Assembly (NCBI GenBank): GCA_902702965.1
Contig: CACRXP010000046.1
Coordinates: 831,649-895,648 of the forward strand
DNA from: Spirometra erinaceieuropaei
Taxonomy: Eukaryota; Platyhelminthes; Cestoda; Diphyllobothriidea; Diphyllobothriidae
Direction of reading: 5' to 3'
Length of the DNA stretch: 64,000 nucleotides
Numbering within the stretch: position 1 is the stretch's first letter; each line of letters opens with the position of its first letter. Below, piece by piece: positions 1-11,757 of the stretch. A program made the translations under genes and the position numbers. The notes under the pieces are model-generated. The model had not been told where the DNA came from and did no database searches. It saw only the letters and a program-made list of their open reading frames with translations.

Positions 1-2224
1 AACTGGCTTTTCACCCCTGTCCCGGCCGGCTTTACAGGTGACATGGCTTACATAGATTCTAATTTTGCTTAGTTCACGCATTTCAGTCGTTCCATTGTCT
101 GCCTGCACTTTTTAGCTAGTGGAAATAGGGATCACTTCACCCAAACCGAGAGGGCACAGGAGGCATTTAAAACTCCCTCAAGTTCTCAACCAACGACTGG
201 TATGAAAAGTAATATGCAGACCTTTATTACTCTCAAGCGACGTCTCCTGTGCATATGCTGAGACTTACCATTTATTTTTGCCGAGCCTGAGGATGTAACG
301 TTGAATCTTTGGGACTTAGGCGTCTAAAGCTCTTGTACGATGAACCTTGGTAACCCAACTAACTGCCTGATGGTGACTTTCCCTAATTGTCTGTGCTGGT
401 TCTGACAGACGGGACTTATCCTAAGTTAACGCACTGCCCTCGGTTACTATCTGCCCACTGAAAAAAAAATCGATCATCGTTAAAGGCCTGGAGAGGTAAA
501 GATTCGTACAAGCTGATGTAAAGTTGGATGGATCCAGGACCTCGCTCTCGAGACGTATGACAACATGACTGAAGACTTATCTGCGAAGGGTTCGATTTCT
601 GCCTGTCGTAGATTTGACGCACAGTGGCGACAGGGTTGTTCGGTCAAAATTGTGTCCAACCGTCATCCCGAGAAGGGAATCTGTATGCCGTTTCGCCGTG
701 ACGGACAATGAGTCTTCGGATGAATCCTCGCTGACAGACTGGCGGCTCATCGACACGAAGAATGTGACAGAAGCCACTGGAGTGAGCGGTGGAGGCTGGT
801 GCTCGGCGGAAAATGAAGTGGAGGGGGAAGGAAAGCCGAGGTCAGGGAGGAAATAGAGATAGGGAAATGCTGGGATAATTCCTTGCTAGGTCTTCATCCT
901 GGTCCAGGTAGCGTAGGAAGACTGCTTGAAAGACGACAAATAAACATAACATGATAATTAAATGAAGACCAAAAGGGTGCAATTAAAGGATCCCTGATCG
1001 TGGCCAGTGCTTGGGGTGCCCGAAGGCACTCGAAGAACCCCTAGGCTGCTGTTTCCAATTGAAGCAAAGTCCAGCGGGCTCGATAGCTGACGCCCGCAAT
1101 AAAGGAGGGAGGGACCGGCCTGGCGGGGGGGGGGCACTTGACCCGGCATAAAACACTTTCCGACTGACATTTTGTGGCCCGCTTTAATGGTTTCGTCATG
1201 GACAAACAGAATGGGATCAGGAAATAAGGCGAAAGGAAAACGCGACCGCGCTCGGCACGACTTGCCAAGCTGGCAGGCACGTGCGAAATCTGCTCGGCGT
1301 GTAGCGCCTGGTCAGACAAGCGTGATGTCCTTACTCACGCGTGCAGCCCAACCAATGGCCGACCACACCTTCGAGATTTCTCCACTAGGGGCTACCGCGC
1401 ATGACACACGTCAATCCACGGCTGCTGTCACCGCCAGAAACCCAACTAGCTAAGATTAGAGACAGCTCGAGTACCCATATATCAAACACATGGTTCTCAG
1501 CTGGTTTCGGCAGGGAGCGTGCAACGCCTAAATTCCACGCTGGTCAAAAGAGAGCCTGATGGTTTTAGTGGCTAGGGTCTCACTGCGATTTAAGCTGCTG
1601 CGATATATAAGCTACGATGAAACAGTGTTTTGAGCTGGATGTGGACGTGTAGTGGTCCACTCAGCATGTTCACGGCAACCGAACTCCTTTGCCAGCTGAC
1701 CTCCTGCGTCGTCACATTTGACTCAGTGATCGACCTGCCGACACCGTGAGACCGATCGACATTGTGCTTCGGGTGAGAGTTAAGTTTAGCGCCAAGGATA
1801 ATCTGCGGGTTAGGGTTTCTGTTGGGGTAAGTTTTTGGACACAGGAATATCTAACCTTTGTGTAATTTTGCACAAGGTCGCCTGCACTACCAAGAGGTTC
1901 CTATTCCTGCGTGTAACCGGTTAACCTATTACTACCGCCCCCTTCTGACCTGCTTGCACTCTCTGGGCGTCATTTCCACGAACTCTGTCTCCACAACTTT
2001 CAGGACACGCAGTTCTTTCAAAATATTCAAAAGACAATTTGGCGAGCATACGTAGGCTGTCGATAAATTCTCATCAGGCCTAAACAGTTATATTTCTGTC
2101 GAAATGATTAAAAGGGAAATGCGGGCAAGCAGAAGTTATTCGGTGTCTGGGGTTGGGGGGGAGTCTGGGTGGGTGAGGCATAAAACGAAATTGCCGTCAT
2201 TGTCAGGGGATAAAGGGGATGGTG
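1..2224. other. No gene recognised
   Basis: Mixed-composition DNA, GC-richer at 600-1450, where short overlapping frames on both strands look like compositional shadows. A G-run is at 1128-1136. Nothing diagnostic. Confidence 0.4.
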
Positions 2225-3240
2225 GGCACTGGGACGGGTAATTATACGCAGGTGGCTGGCATGGTGGCTTTGGCCCATGGTAACTGTGGGGCCTGTAAGA
2301 AGTCCTTCTGTGCGCGTATAACTGGTTTGTATAGCCTGATTGCAGTCGCCTCTGCTGTTGCCATCAGACGCTGTCCAACAGCTTGACGCTTGACGGGACC
2401 CTGTTAATCACTCGGAATGCCTGTCCGGCATCTACACCGTGATCTATGTCCACCATGTGGGCGAGGATACAGCTGTTCACGTTCCATTATTTGGCCCTTT
2501 CACAACCATGCTGGAAGGTGTTCTCTTATTCTTTTGGACAAACGCCGGCTCGTGCGACCAATATATTCTGCCCCAAGAGAGCAGGTGAAGGAGTACATAC
2601 ACATAGAGGTGGTCTGGGCTGGAAATTGGTCCTTGCCCTCTCCGTGTAGGATGGGACTAGTGGAGAAGAGTACACGAGCGTCAGCTGCTGGAAAGGTGCG
2701 TGATACAGCTTGAGTTAGGCGTCTTCTTGGAAGTTCACTCGGCGCGTCCCCTTGAAACGGGACCCTGATGAAAAACTTCTTGTTTCCTACCGTCAGCATC
2801 GGGGACTTTGGTGGTCTTTCGGTCATGAACTTGGCAATGAATCGATCGGGGTACATGTTATGGTGAAGGAGATTTTCGACAATTTTAAGTTCTTCCCCAA
2901 TGCTATCAGCCGAGCAGGTACTCCTTGCTCTTTGTGTTAAACAACGGACCAAATTGCGCTTCATGTTTAACGGTACGAAACTCCCAAAATTGGTGTATGG
3001 CCCGGACCACTTTCTCTTACGATAGACCCTAAGTCAAATGCTACCTATCAGGTCTTCTAGTTAAAAGTACATCTAGAAAGGGGAGCGATCCGGACTGCTC
3101 TTCTTCCAGAGTAAATTTGATTGATAGGTGCACCTGATTAATATCATCCAGTAGGGCTGAAAGGTCGTTTTGTTGAGGCGCAATCACGAATATACCATCC
3201 ACGTAGCGTCCATAGTATCTCAAACTATTGATCAAAATAT
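2225..3240 (-). pseudogene. Penelope-like element (PLE1), broken, RT end plus GIY-YIG
   Basis: Reading on the minus strand, 3041-3235 encodes the end of the reverse transcriptase: YGRYVDGIFVI carries the catalytic YVDD box as YVDG, and FTLEEEQ...LPFLDVLL follows. 2500-2964 encodes the linker and GIY-YIG domain (FTCSLGAEYIGRT, then RIREHLPAWL). Further out, to about 2225, the C-terminal tail is still recognisable in other frames (ATAEAT, APQLPWAKA), so there are at least two frame breaks and a mutated catalytic box. PLEs copy their RNA into DNA by target-primed reverse transcription, with GIY-YIG as the nicking enzyme. This copy is 5'-truncated and dead. Confidence 0.8.
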
Positions 3241-3666
3241 TACTGACCGGAGACTAGATGTCACCCAGTATTATCGCAGATCTCTAAAAGCGTCTGTAAA
3301 AAAAGACTTCTCAATGACTACAAAGTTCTGCTTGTACGTCACATTCGTCTGTTTAAGTCTTTACTACCGTGTACGCCAGACTGTGCGCGTGAAGTTTTGC
3401 CAACTATCGTCCGAAGACAGCCTACACATGGATTTGGGAAGGTTTCATTGAGAGTTAAACGATCCGATTTGATTTGAGGAACTCAAGAGTATATTTAAAG
3501 CTGATGAGTTTATGCGCGTTTGCGGTAGCCCTCCCACAATTCCAACTCCACTTCCCCTAATTCGACGTGAACAGCTCATTGATGAGAAAACCTCGAGGGA
3601 GACAACGAATATCCTGGCCTAAACTAGCGTGTCAAGATATGCAATCGGATCTGGAAGCCCAAGTAT

Positions 3667-4056
3667 TCAGTTTCCACCTTCGAAAATGAATGTTGGGTCG
3701 AGATCATCAGGTCTGCTGCCATAGGTATTAATTTTGGCGAGATCGGGCCCCATCACAACGCTACCAGGCAAGTTCGGGTGTCTCCATTCAAACGATCTGT
3801 ATAAAAAACTGTCATTTTCCCCATAAAATCTAATCGCGAAAATACAACACGCATGCGTACCCTCCGAGGAAGAAGAGCATTCATTTGCCATAGAAGTAGA
3901 GGACTTAGAATCATCCGTGTCGCTTTCCGACCAGCTACCGGATGATGTGTCCGACGACGGCATTTCACCCATCTCTTCGTTGATTCTTCGTATAATTTCT
4001 TCAGCTTCCTTAAGTGCTTGGCGCCGTATTTTACGCCTATTAACAGGAGTAAACAT
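3667..4056 (-). CDS. Hypothetical Ser/acid-rich 129-aa protein or first exon
   Basis: I do not recognise this protein. The reading frame stays open from an ATG at 4056 (the frame itself is open to 4170) for 129 residues. The N-terminus MFTPVNRRKIRRQALKEAEE is basic and then helical and acidic. Residues about 31-65 are rich in Ser, Asp, Glu and Thr, as in a disordered, possibly phosphorylated segment. The last 60 residues are mixed and globular-looking (IFAIRFYGENDS, PGSVVMGPDLAKINTYGS), which is unlike chance translation. A good splice donor, AAG followed by GTGGAA, lies just before the stop, so this may be a first exon rather than a whole gene. A GC-rich stretch lies immediately upstream. 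No transposon motif is visible. Coding status is an inference from composition only. Confidence 0.4.
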   Translation of the reverse strand: MFTPVNRRKIRRQALKEAEEIIRRINEEMGEMPSSDTSSGSWSESDTDDSKSSTSMANECSSSSEGTHACCIFAIRFYGENDSFLYRSFEWRHPNLPGSVVMGPDLAKINTYGSRPDDLDPTFIFEGGN

Positions 4057-4149
4057 TATTGTGAGAAAAATGGGAGCACGGAGAACACAAAGAAGAGTGA
4101 TATACGGCAAAGACAGGCAATGGCAGCGTAGACTGGGACACGGCGTGCG

Positions 4150-4350
4150 CAGTGCAGCGTGAGAAAGCAAAAAGTGGCACCGGCGAGAGCCGGCGGGCTA
4201 TCGGCCGCCGAGGCTAATCGATAATCAAGTGCAAGTATGCGCGGCCGCTTGCGCCCTTCGCGTCGCCGGCGCTCCCGACCCAGGAACCAATCAAATCACG
4301 AGCAGGCTAAAGAGCCACTACCCCCCTAGAGTACGTTAGCTCGCGGCGAG
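4150..4350. promoter_or_regulatory. GC-rich stretch, possible promoter of the 3667-4056 gene
   Basis: About 200 bp that is much richer in C, G and CpG than the surrounding AT-rich DNA, including a GCGGCCGC site near 4240. It lies just upstream of the minus-strand candidate gene, where a promoter would sit. No TATA box or other element was recognised, so the assignment is positional. Confidence 0.25.
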
Positions 4351-4533
4351 CTCGCTTGCTTTTAGGGCAGTAATGCGTACAAAACAAGCTTTCCTTCAAA
4401 ACTGGCTCTCTGGGTGTGGATTCTGCGACTTATTTTGTGCCACGGATTTTTGCTAATAGAAGCGAAGAGCGAGTTCCAGGAAGTAGTCGCGGAGTAGAAA
4501 ACATGATCGTTGGAACAAGTGCTTTATTAGCCC

Positions 4534-4567
4534 GACGTTCCGGATTCTGACTCGATTCCATCATCAG
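4534..4567 (-). ncRNA. Hammerhead-like motif H2, decayed
   Basis: Read on minus: CTGATGA, T, a stem GGAATC/GAATCC with one A-A mismatch, GGAA in place of GAAA, then CGTC. Left member of the inverted pair. Probably inactive because the GAAA box is altered. Confidence 0.35.
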
Positions 4568-4903
4568 GGAAAGAGTGAGGCAAGGGTGGTGAATTGCCCA
4601 GGTGTCGCGATATTTATAGGATGTAGTTGCTAGGCCGCTACATGTCGGCCAGCTAAATCGCCCAAGAGCCCAGACGGATGACGAAATCCTGTAGTAAGCC
4701 TCTCGGCAGCTTGCGCGAGCGTGGGAGCCGATAATCTTGACCGGTATGCAGGCGCATAGCAACGGCATACTTAAACACCTGGCCAGTCGAGCTGCGATGC
4801 ACTCGGAAACTGTTTCCTCCAATAGGCATGTAGCGACCTGACAACTAAATTCTATAAATCTTACGACACCTGAGCAATTCACTGTCCTTATCTGACTCTG
4901 TCT

Positions 4904-4937
4904 CTGATGACGGATTTGAGTGAGAATCCGAAATGTC
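4904..4937 (+). ncRNA. Hammerhead-like motif H1
   Basis: CTGATGA, one extra base, a 5-bp stem (GGATT with AATCC), GAAA, then TGTC. The stem III palindrome is ATGT here instead of ACGT. It is the right member of an inverted pair with H2. Confidence 0.4.
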
Positions 4938-5041
4938 AAGTTAATAAATCACTTGTTCCAGTGATCGTGTCTCCTCCTCCGTGCAAAGGAGGTTGTCGAA
5001 AACGAAAAGGAATGTTGGAACTGTAAAGTCCCATGAATATA

Positions 5042-6020
5042 CAGTAGGTGGGCTAACACATAAAATGCCAACCGAAATTCCGAAATGCGTTTCCGTTTCG
5101 AAAAGAGTAATAAACTAGGGTTGTTAAATCAATTATTATGCAGCATAATTCTATCATAATTCAGCTACCTCAGGATGCCGGCTTTCGAACGAACTTCTTT
5201 CTGGCTGCAAGCAAGAACTATACTCTGTAAATTTGACTACTTAAATAGCATACATTTTCCTCATTGATTTTCGATGCCCTTAAAATGTCAATTATATTTC
5301 ATGGAAATCATGCACAAAAATAATCATTCTTTTGTTCATTCGGTAGGAAATTGCGTTTTCTTTCAATTTTATACTCAAAGGAAGGGTATAATATGGTTTT
5401 AAAATTGTTTTTAATTGGTTTTTAATTATGAGATTTTTTAATAAATTAAAATGGCCGTTCATAAAACGTCATGACTCTGCATTTACCAGTGTTGCTTTCA
5501 AAATTAACGATATGGCTGAAATCCACTAGTAAATTCTAAGAATCCCATATTATCTTATCTGAATAACGTAGAGAAATTTACGGTTTTCCATACGCGGAAA
5601 ATATACGGCTTGAAATTCGGAAACTCTGAATGCAAGTGTAACGGTAGACCGACCTCGAAATAATTCGGGGATAGGAAAATGTTTTTAAAACCGAACTAAA
5701 CCCTTTCTTCGAGTAAACAATTGAAAGAAGACGTAATTTCCTACCGAATGAGAAACGGAATGAATATTTTTATGCATGTGTTCTATGAAATATAATTGAC
5801 TTTCTAAGGGCATCGAAAAGCGAAAGAAAGCCTTTACGAATATGGAATTTGCATGAGGTTGGAGCGAAGTTCATTCGAAAGCCGGCATCCTGAGGTAACT
5901 GAATTACCATAGAATTATGTTGCAGGCTGACTAGTTTGACAACCCTACTTAATTAATCTTTTCGAAACTAAAACAGATTTCGGAATTTCGGTTTCATTTC
6001 ATGTGTTAACCCACCTGCTG
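5042..6020. mobile_element. MITE M1, full-length palindromic TA-flanked element
   Basis: 979 bp. Begins CAGTAGGTGGGCTAACACAT and ends with its inverse (ATGTGTTAACCCACCTGCTG). A TA dinucleotide is on each side (5040-5041 and 6021-6022), as in Tc1/mariner target duplication. The two halves are inverted copies for roughly 450 bp around a short unique centre. There is no coding capacity. It sits about 200 bp upstream of the first ATG of RhoGAP-like copy 1. Confidence 0.8.
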
Positions 6021-6223
6021 TATCTTCCAGTGCCCTGACATCCACCTAAAGTCCAATAGCCTAACCTCCTGATGGTCTGTAATTTTGCCCTCCTCCGTTT
6101 GTCTCAATTTGCCGAGATTTCGGGCGGTGTTCTGCATTCTAACAGTCGCATCATCTGCATTTGACGCCATGCTGCGGATGCGTATCGATCGATAGGCAAC
6201 ACGTGTTTTTGGTGAACACGTCG

Positions 6224-7614
6224 ATGATGGAAGGGCCATTTTCAGGAGACATTTCTAGTGCGCAGCTCATACGAGCGACTATGCATCGCCCGTGCCGAAA
6301 TCTAAGCAATCGCTTAGATGGTAGGAGCAAGAGCGGATCCCGGCGACGAAGGGCGAGAAGTTCATTCGTTCCGCCTTCAAAAGCCATAGTCGATCCCCTT
6401 CCGAGTCAGCCAACACACTATGATCCCAATCAGCGCGTAATTGCCCGCGTAGATCGACCTGTATTGAAGTTATACTTACACATTTTGCCCTCTGGGGAAT
6501 CCAACCGGAGTTCGGAAGACGCAACTATCCAGTCTACAAGCGCTTCAGTGCAACCCAGTAGAAGTTACCTTGACAGGTCTCACTTAAAGGCACGTGCAAG
6601 AAAGCTTGGAGACAGGGTTGTTCGCCCTCAAATACAACTTCAGTCAAACCGACCGGAGCCTCTTGTTACTTTCAGTACAGGCACGCCTGCATCTGAAGAC
6701 GCTCAGCTCAACGGACTTTTTGATCCTGAGAGGTGTCATGAAATGTATCTTGCGTTAGTAGACAACCGTTTGACACTCGCCGATTTTCGTCCGTTGGAGG
6801 CTCCCTTTGTGCCAGAAGTGATTAAAATGCTGGTGAATGCTATCGAGTTTGACTGCCATTCTTCTGACTGGGATCAGATATTCGCAACTTACGATAACCT
6901 GAGCGAGGTGGCAGACATGCATGCGTGTGTCCTCCTGCAGAATTGGAACCAAGAGAACCACTTAAAACAGCAAATTACAACTTTCTCCTTACCCATGAAG
7001 ATAACTGTCCTGCGACGTATACTGTCGGGGTTTAAGCAGAAACCCCTTCATTTCAGTCGACGTCTGCTGATGGACATAATTCAGAGGCCGCTGTTCGATC
7101 AGTTCCTTCGGCCTAACCCAAATATGAAGTCTATCATCAAACGCGCAGTCCTTCCCTGTAATCGCACCACCATGGACACCTTGTCTTTTCTCATGCTCCA
7201 CCTGCTTCATGCCTGGGAGTATGCGTCCAATCCACTGACAGCAAAGTTGAGACTGTCAAAAATCTACGGCCCCCTACTAGTGAGTTTCGCTGAGCGACCG
7301 GTTGTACTGGATCAAGACCCAAGTGACTTCAAGACCGAGGAGAGCGCCATTCTGGAGGTGGTTCTCGAGGAGTGTAACGGCCAATTCTGGGACAATTTGG
7401 GAATGTCGCAACTGCGAAGGGCCTTTAAAAGCAGGACCAGGCTCGAAAAGACAGCTATTGAAAGAGGGAGACTAAGTGTGACCGAGGCGGATGAACAGTC
7501 GGACGTGGAAAAGGAAGCTTGGTTTACATACCTCATTTGCCAGCAGAAAGAAACGGTCAGAGAACACGCTGGGGAAGGCGATAAGGGTCGGAAGGCATCG
7601 AAAGAAAGGAAAAA
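6224..7614 (+). CDS. RhoGAP-like protein, large exon, copy 1
   Basis: Encodes about 463 residues and ends in phase 2 at the donor GTAAGT (7615-7620). The frame is open from about 6141; the first ATG is at 6224, and a possible acceptor (ATTCTAACAG, ending near 6144) could join an upstream exon instead. An N-terminal block (PPSKAIVDPLP, then RVDRPVLKLYLHILPSG) is shared with copy 2. The RhoGAP-like domain begins near FRPLEAPFVPEVIKML and runs through LPCNRTTMDTLSFLMLHLLH and KIYGPLLVSF, which match the usual RhoGAP segments 'LP..N..TL..L..HL' and 'FGP.L'. The arginine-finger segment (normally GIFR) reads DQIFATY, so GAP catalysis is doubtful; a GTPase-binding or scaffold role is an inference. 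If unspliced, the frame stops at the TAA inside the donor. The C-terminal tail is charged and diverged from copy 2. Its first ATG is about 200 bp downstream of MITE M1. Confidence 0.75.
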
Positions 7615-7620
7615 GTAAGT
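7615..7620 (+). other. Splice donor of RhoGAP-like copy 1
   Basis: Perfect consensus GTAAGT. The exon leaves two bases (AA), which the first base (G) of the 24908 exon would complete to a Lys codon. The donor contains an in-frame TAA, so intron retention ends the protein at once. Confidence 0.6.
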
Positions 7621-7789
7621 GAATTTTACAAAGTATGCGCCCACTATATGCAGTAGTGAGTAACTGTCAGTATCATTAGAATGGAAAACCACTTCCTACT
7701 GATATTGATATTAGTAACCATATTATGTGATGTAAATGTTAGAATGCGTTAGTCACACAGCAGGTGGGGATGTTCGATACTTCTCTGAG

Positions 7790-8000
7790 CAGTCGTGGTG
7801 TGGTCTAGGTGCTGATACGGCCGTGCCATCCACCTGCTCCCTCCCCCGCCTCCGGTCATCTCGACTCTATCTTGTCAACGAGCCCAGGTGGGGGAGGGCG
7901 AAAGAGTGTGGTAGATGCAGCGCAAGTTTACGCTCACTATAAACTAATCCACGCGCAAGTTACCTTGCCATCAAGCACACGGTGGACATCATCGGATGCT
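7790..8000 (+). repeat. Dispersed repeat B1
   Basis: Contains CCTGCTCCCTCCCCC, GAGCCCAGGTGGGGGAGGG and GAGTGTGGTAGATGCAGCGC, followed by CACTATAAACTAATCCACGC. Module order is shared with B2 and B3. Confidence 0.5.
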
Positions 8001-9475
8001 GCAGTCGAACTCTCGGGATGCACGAATACTGCTGACGCAAATGTGAGATCGGAGTTCAAGGAATGGCGATCTGTAGTTTCCCATCTCGCAGTCATCAGGG
8101 CCGCCCCTTGCCTATGTGCCCCTCGGTTTGCCTAGCACGCTTGACAAGCACTGCGTGCGCGCGTGTGATTCTATCTTCGTCTGGCCGACGCCGTGATGCC
8201 GTGATTGGTCGCAGACGTATGAAGCTGGGGCGCATACATTGTGGTTGTCACCTGTCTGGTGCGGACGTTTACTGCAACTGCTTCCTGAGCTGTGGGTACA
8301 GTCCATCGCCTCAGAAAAGCTCGTTCATCCAATTGTCTTTCCTGCCTTGGGCCTGGGAGTCTTTGATTAGCCGGCCAGCATACCTCAACGAGTGTTGACC
8401 ACCAGTGGACACCAATCTTCCATCTTATGGGCCTCTGTCGTGGTCAGTCGATGAGGATTGACGGTTCTCCACCAAAAATGCACCATATTTTGACACCCAC
8501 TTCTGGCATTCTTTCGGCTGCACAACTAATACGGATGCCCAATCGACTAAGGTAGATAAACGGCTTCATCGATCCTTCATCTGCCATGCTTTCAACTTCC
8601 TCATTCTCTTTTGAGACTCTACTATGGGACCTGAAGTCAGAAATCATGAATTGTGCACAAGATTAAGCTTTTCTTAGGCAGCAGGTAGCTTCTCTTCCAT
8701 TTCAGAACCCATCGTCGTCATTCTTTCTCACAACCGAGAGGGCAGGAGGTATGCGGCTGGGTTTGGGTAGGACCGGTTAATAACAACCACCCGGAGTCCC
8801 TGTCATGTGTTCACAGTCTGTGCTGAACGCAGACTTGTTTGTCCGGGCATCACATGCATGCCCGTCCTCCCACTCATTGGGACTCCTCATGATGCATTTT
8901 TTCGTCCTCCCCCAATCACAGTTATTCATGTTTGCCAAAACTTTTACACTCGAATTCGGACTTGAAATTTGCTTCACTCTTTGAGCTGAGTATTTAACAG
9001 ACTTGTAAGGCATATCATTCAGTCAGCGTACCATGCCTCCTATTAACGCACTTTCTACTGCCATCATGCAGGCTCTTTGCGAAGGAAGCCGCGAGAAAGC
9101 AGTGTGGGGTCACTGTGGAACATGACGCGAGCTCATGGGTGACGGAATCATTTGCCAGAGACTTGAAAAACGCAGTTCATGCCCCAACGGTGAGCTTCTT
9201 ACCGTTCAAAGACCCAGTCTGTGGATGAATCATCAGTTCCGCTGCCTTTCTAATTCGACGGGAGGCTTTTTTTCATTCAAATTAACCTCCGAGAACATCC
9301 ACTCAGCACTGGTATTTCTGCTGCCTCAGACAACGGTCACCAAGCCATCTACACGAAGGCAGAGAACTGTAGTCGATTTCCAGCCGATTTTCATGTTGTA
9401 ATATTTGCATATTTTATAAAAAAAATGATTGATCCTTTAACTATAAACATTTTTCGGCCAGTGGATTGTCATCGT
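8001..9475. other. No gene recognised
   Basis: Moderate GC, short ORFs on both strands, no domain motifs. May include diverged continuation of repeat B1. Confidence 0.4.
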
Positions 9476-9720
9476 TCATATTGCATTTTCGTGGTTAGCG
9501 GTTTCGAGGCCAGTTGTAGCGGCCGAATAAGGAGGGGCTCCGGGAAACTCGGGAATACCTGAGTTGGGATGTGATGGCTTGCGGTCTTTCGTATGGGTAT
9601 CTAAAGAAAACTCCTCTAAAAGTCGTGTAACTCCATCATACACACTAGCAAAGGAAAGGGGTGGAGTGGACATGATAGCGACGAATGAACTGATACAAAA
9701 GTTTATTAGTAAAACGTTAG
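9476..9720 (-). other. Possible retroelement 5' end: AATAAA followed by a short ORF
   Basis: On minus, AATAAA near 9705 is followed after about 30 bp by an ATG (9673) opening a 65-codon frame (STPPLSFASVYDGVTRLL...). An LTR followed by the start of gag would look like this, but no protein motif is recognisable and the frame stops early. Weak. Confidence 0.2.
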
Positions 9721-10317
9721 AGACACGGTAGGAAAAATAAGATTGATGTGATCTATGACGTAAGGTAAAAATAGCGGTACAGACTACTAATCAACTAAGA
9801 GAGTACAACTTAATCCTACAATTCGATAAAACGTGAAACACGGGAAAAGGTTAGTTAATGGTGAAATAAACGAGGCGGAAAACGAATCGGCAGTTCAGGA
9901 ATACGGAAACGATAAGGAAAAGGGGACTTAGCGGAGGGTGTGTCGACAGGCGTCAGCTCCGGTCCACGTGACCCAAATTCTGAAAAGGGGGGGCGGGAAG
10001 TAAAAAAAGGTCCGTTTAAAACAATCGGTCGTTACACAGTCACCCAAGCTGAGAACCAGCTCTTAAGGTTGTGGCTGCGACCAATCATTGGGGAACATGT
10101 TATCGATCGGTGCAAAGGAGGTTTGTAAGCTAGAGCGTGAAAAGCGCGGCACGAGCGGTCAGCTGGTATGGGAGGGGTGCTGTCGTTCTCGCTAGGCCGA
10201 GTAGAACGCCACGTGGCCATTCTGAAGTACGCCCACAACAAAACGCCATGCAGCTAACGCAAAAATTTTCATTGTTCTGTATTTGAGATCGATCTGTGTC
10301 CTTGGTCATTCATTCAT

Positions 10318-10590
10318 TCATTTCGACCCAACTGTGAAGAACTCGGCGCCTCGGTGGGCTTCGAACCTACAACAGCAAAGGGGAAGGGGCTTTACTGCAG
10401 CGAATGCTCTAGCTAACTGAGCTACGAGGCCCTCACGGGCGACTTAAGTTTAATCACATTTAGGTCAAGTTACCCGCCCCGCCTACTTCGACGTACGGAA
10501 TCCACCAAAGCTGCCACAGAGGTCTGACTATCCAAGCAGGATTCCCCTAGTAATTCATCTAGAATCCACCAGATGACTAACAGGCTCACG
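10318..10590 (-). repeat. tRNA-like repeat unit T1
   Basis: On minus, a tRNA-like segment (10348-10430) shows the A box TAGCTCAGTTAG and the B box GGTTCGAAGCC, ends pairing GCCTCG with CGAGGC, and is preceded by about 150 bp of unit-specific sequence (TGGTGGATTC, GTAACTTGACC). The tail is CACAGTTGGGTC. Pol III-driven SINE-like structure, though the tRNA part lies in the 3' half. Confidence 0.65.
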
Positions 10591-10599
10591 TAATTAATT

Positions 10600-10858
10600 G
10601 GTGCTTTTGCAGATTTTGAATAATTCATTCTGGCCGAACTGTGAAAAACCCGGCGCTTCGGCGGAATTCAAATACAAGGCAGTAAGGGAAAGGCTTACGT
10701 ACAGCCAACGTTCTAGCCACCTACGTTACGAGGCCCCACGTGAGTTTATTCCCCTTTGGGTCAAGTTACCCTCCCAGCCTACTGCAACGTCTGGAATCCA
10801 CCAAATCCGATACAGTAAGCTGACAGCCCTAGCAGGATTTTCTAAACAATCCATCTAG
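10600..10858 (-). repeat. tRNA-like repeat unit T2
   Basis: Head to tail with T1. The tRNA-like part is 10654-10734 (minus), with a degraded B box (TTTGAATTCCGCC). Same flanking modules as T1. Confidence 0.6.
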
Positions 10859-10985
10859 TGCGTTCGCATTGACTCAACTGCGAAAAACTCGTAGCCTCGG
10901 TAGAATTCAAATACAAAAGAGTAAGTGGAAGGTTTACGCACAGTCAACGCTCTATCCATCTGAGCTACAAAGCCAAAAAAACCTA
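10859..10985 (-). repeat. tRNA-like repeat unit T3, truncated
   Basis: tRNA-like part 10894-10974 (minus) with A box TAGCTCAGATGG. Ends in an A-run where the unit is cut. Third unit of the same-strand array. Confidence 0.6.
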
Positions 10986-10997
10986 TTACTTACGCGG

Positions 10998-11285
10998 GAT
11001 TAGCAGTCATCTGGTGGGTTCTAGATGGATTACTTTGAAAATCCTACCTAGCCAGTTAGCTTACTGTATCAGATTTGGTGGATTCCAGACGTTGCAGTAG
11101 GTTGGGAGGGTAACTTGACCCAAATGTGATTAAATTCACGTCTCCCGGTGGGGCCTCGTGACTCAGGTGACTAGAACGTAGGCTGTACTAAAGCCTTCCC
11201 CTTGATGTCGTGTGTTCAAATCCCACTGAGGCGGCGGATTTTTCACAGCTGGGTCAAAAGGAATTATTCAAAATCTGATAAAACA
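10998..11285 (+). repeat. tRNA-like repeat unit T4
   Basis: Opposite orientation to T1-T3. Full module order: TCATCTGGTGGGTTCTAGAT, GATTTGGTGGATTCCAGACG, GTAACTTGACC, then tRNA-like 11153-11232 with B box TGTTCAAATCCC, then CACAGCTGGGTC and ATTATTCAAAATCTG. Confidence 0.65.
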
Positions 11286-11618
11286 CCCTTGAATAATATC
11301 AAAGAAGCCATAGAAAAAGCGGAAAACGTTAAGGGCCTATTTTTCAAAACTTGTTAACTACTTATTATCCAGATCAACCACATATAGAGTAAGAAAAAAA
11401 CGATAATTTTGATGTCGTTTCTAAGCCAAAAAGGAAGCGTGCTCATGCGGAATGGGTGATGCAACCCATGAAATATTAAAAAATTTACAAAAAATCTCTG
11501 CTTAATCGAAAGTCCCTCAAATGCATTGAAGAAAACGCCCCATTTTTATGAGGACTCAATCAATTGCAAACACAGGGTACGTATTGGAAGCGTAGGAACT
11601 AGCAACACACTTATAGGT

Positions 11619-11757
11619 CGGATCTTATTTTGTAGTCGTACCTGCAGTAGACGAGTCCCCAGCGTAACCCCTAACCCCAACCCCTAACCTCAACCCCTAA
11701 TTCTGACCCCTAACCCCAACTTCTAACCTCTTACAAGTACGACTACGAAATAAGATC
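11619..11757. mobile_element. TIR element with telomere-like core, copy 1
   Basis: Inverted ends GATCTTATTTYGTAGTCGTA enclose a degenerate CCCTAA array (read on minus as GGGTTAGGGGTTGGGGTTAG-type units). 139 bp. No clear target duplication. Confidence 0.6.

Larger units (their letters stand above)
4490..4975. mobile_element. Palindromic PLE-type terminus with two inverted hammerhead-like motifs
   Basis: Arms of about 150 bp (4500-4655 read on minus, 4826-4970 read on plus) are inverted copies of one another. Each reads GGCATGTAGCG, a CCTATAAAT or TCTATAAAT stretch, GCAATTCAC, a hammerhead-like motif, then AATAAA and ACTTGTTCCA. The centre of about 165 bp is single copy. The order resembles a PLE long terminal repeat duplicated head to head. 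No RT coding remains. Confidence 0.5.

Noticed and set aside
577..856. Short Ser-rich frames on both strands
   Set aside because: Overlapping frames in purine/pyrimidine-biased DNA; no start context, splice sites or similarity to anything else in the window.
4430..4939. 169-codon ORF on minus
   Set aside because: It runs across the arms and centre of the palindromic PLE terminus, so openness follows from the repeat rather than from coding.
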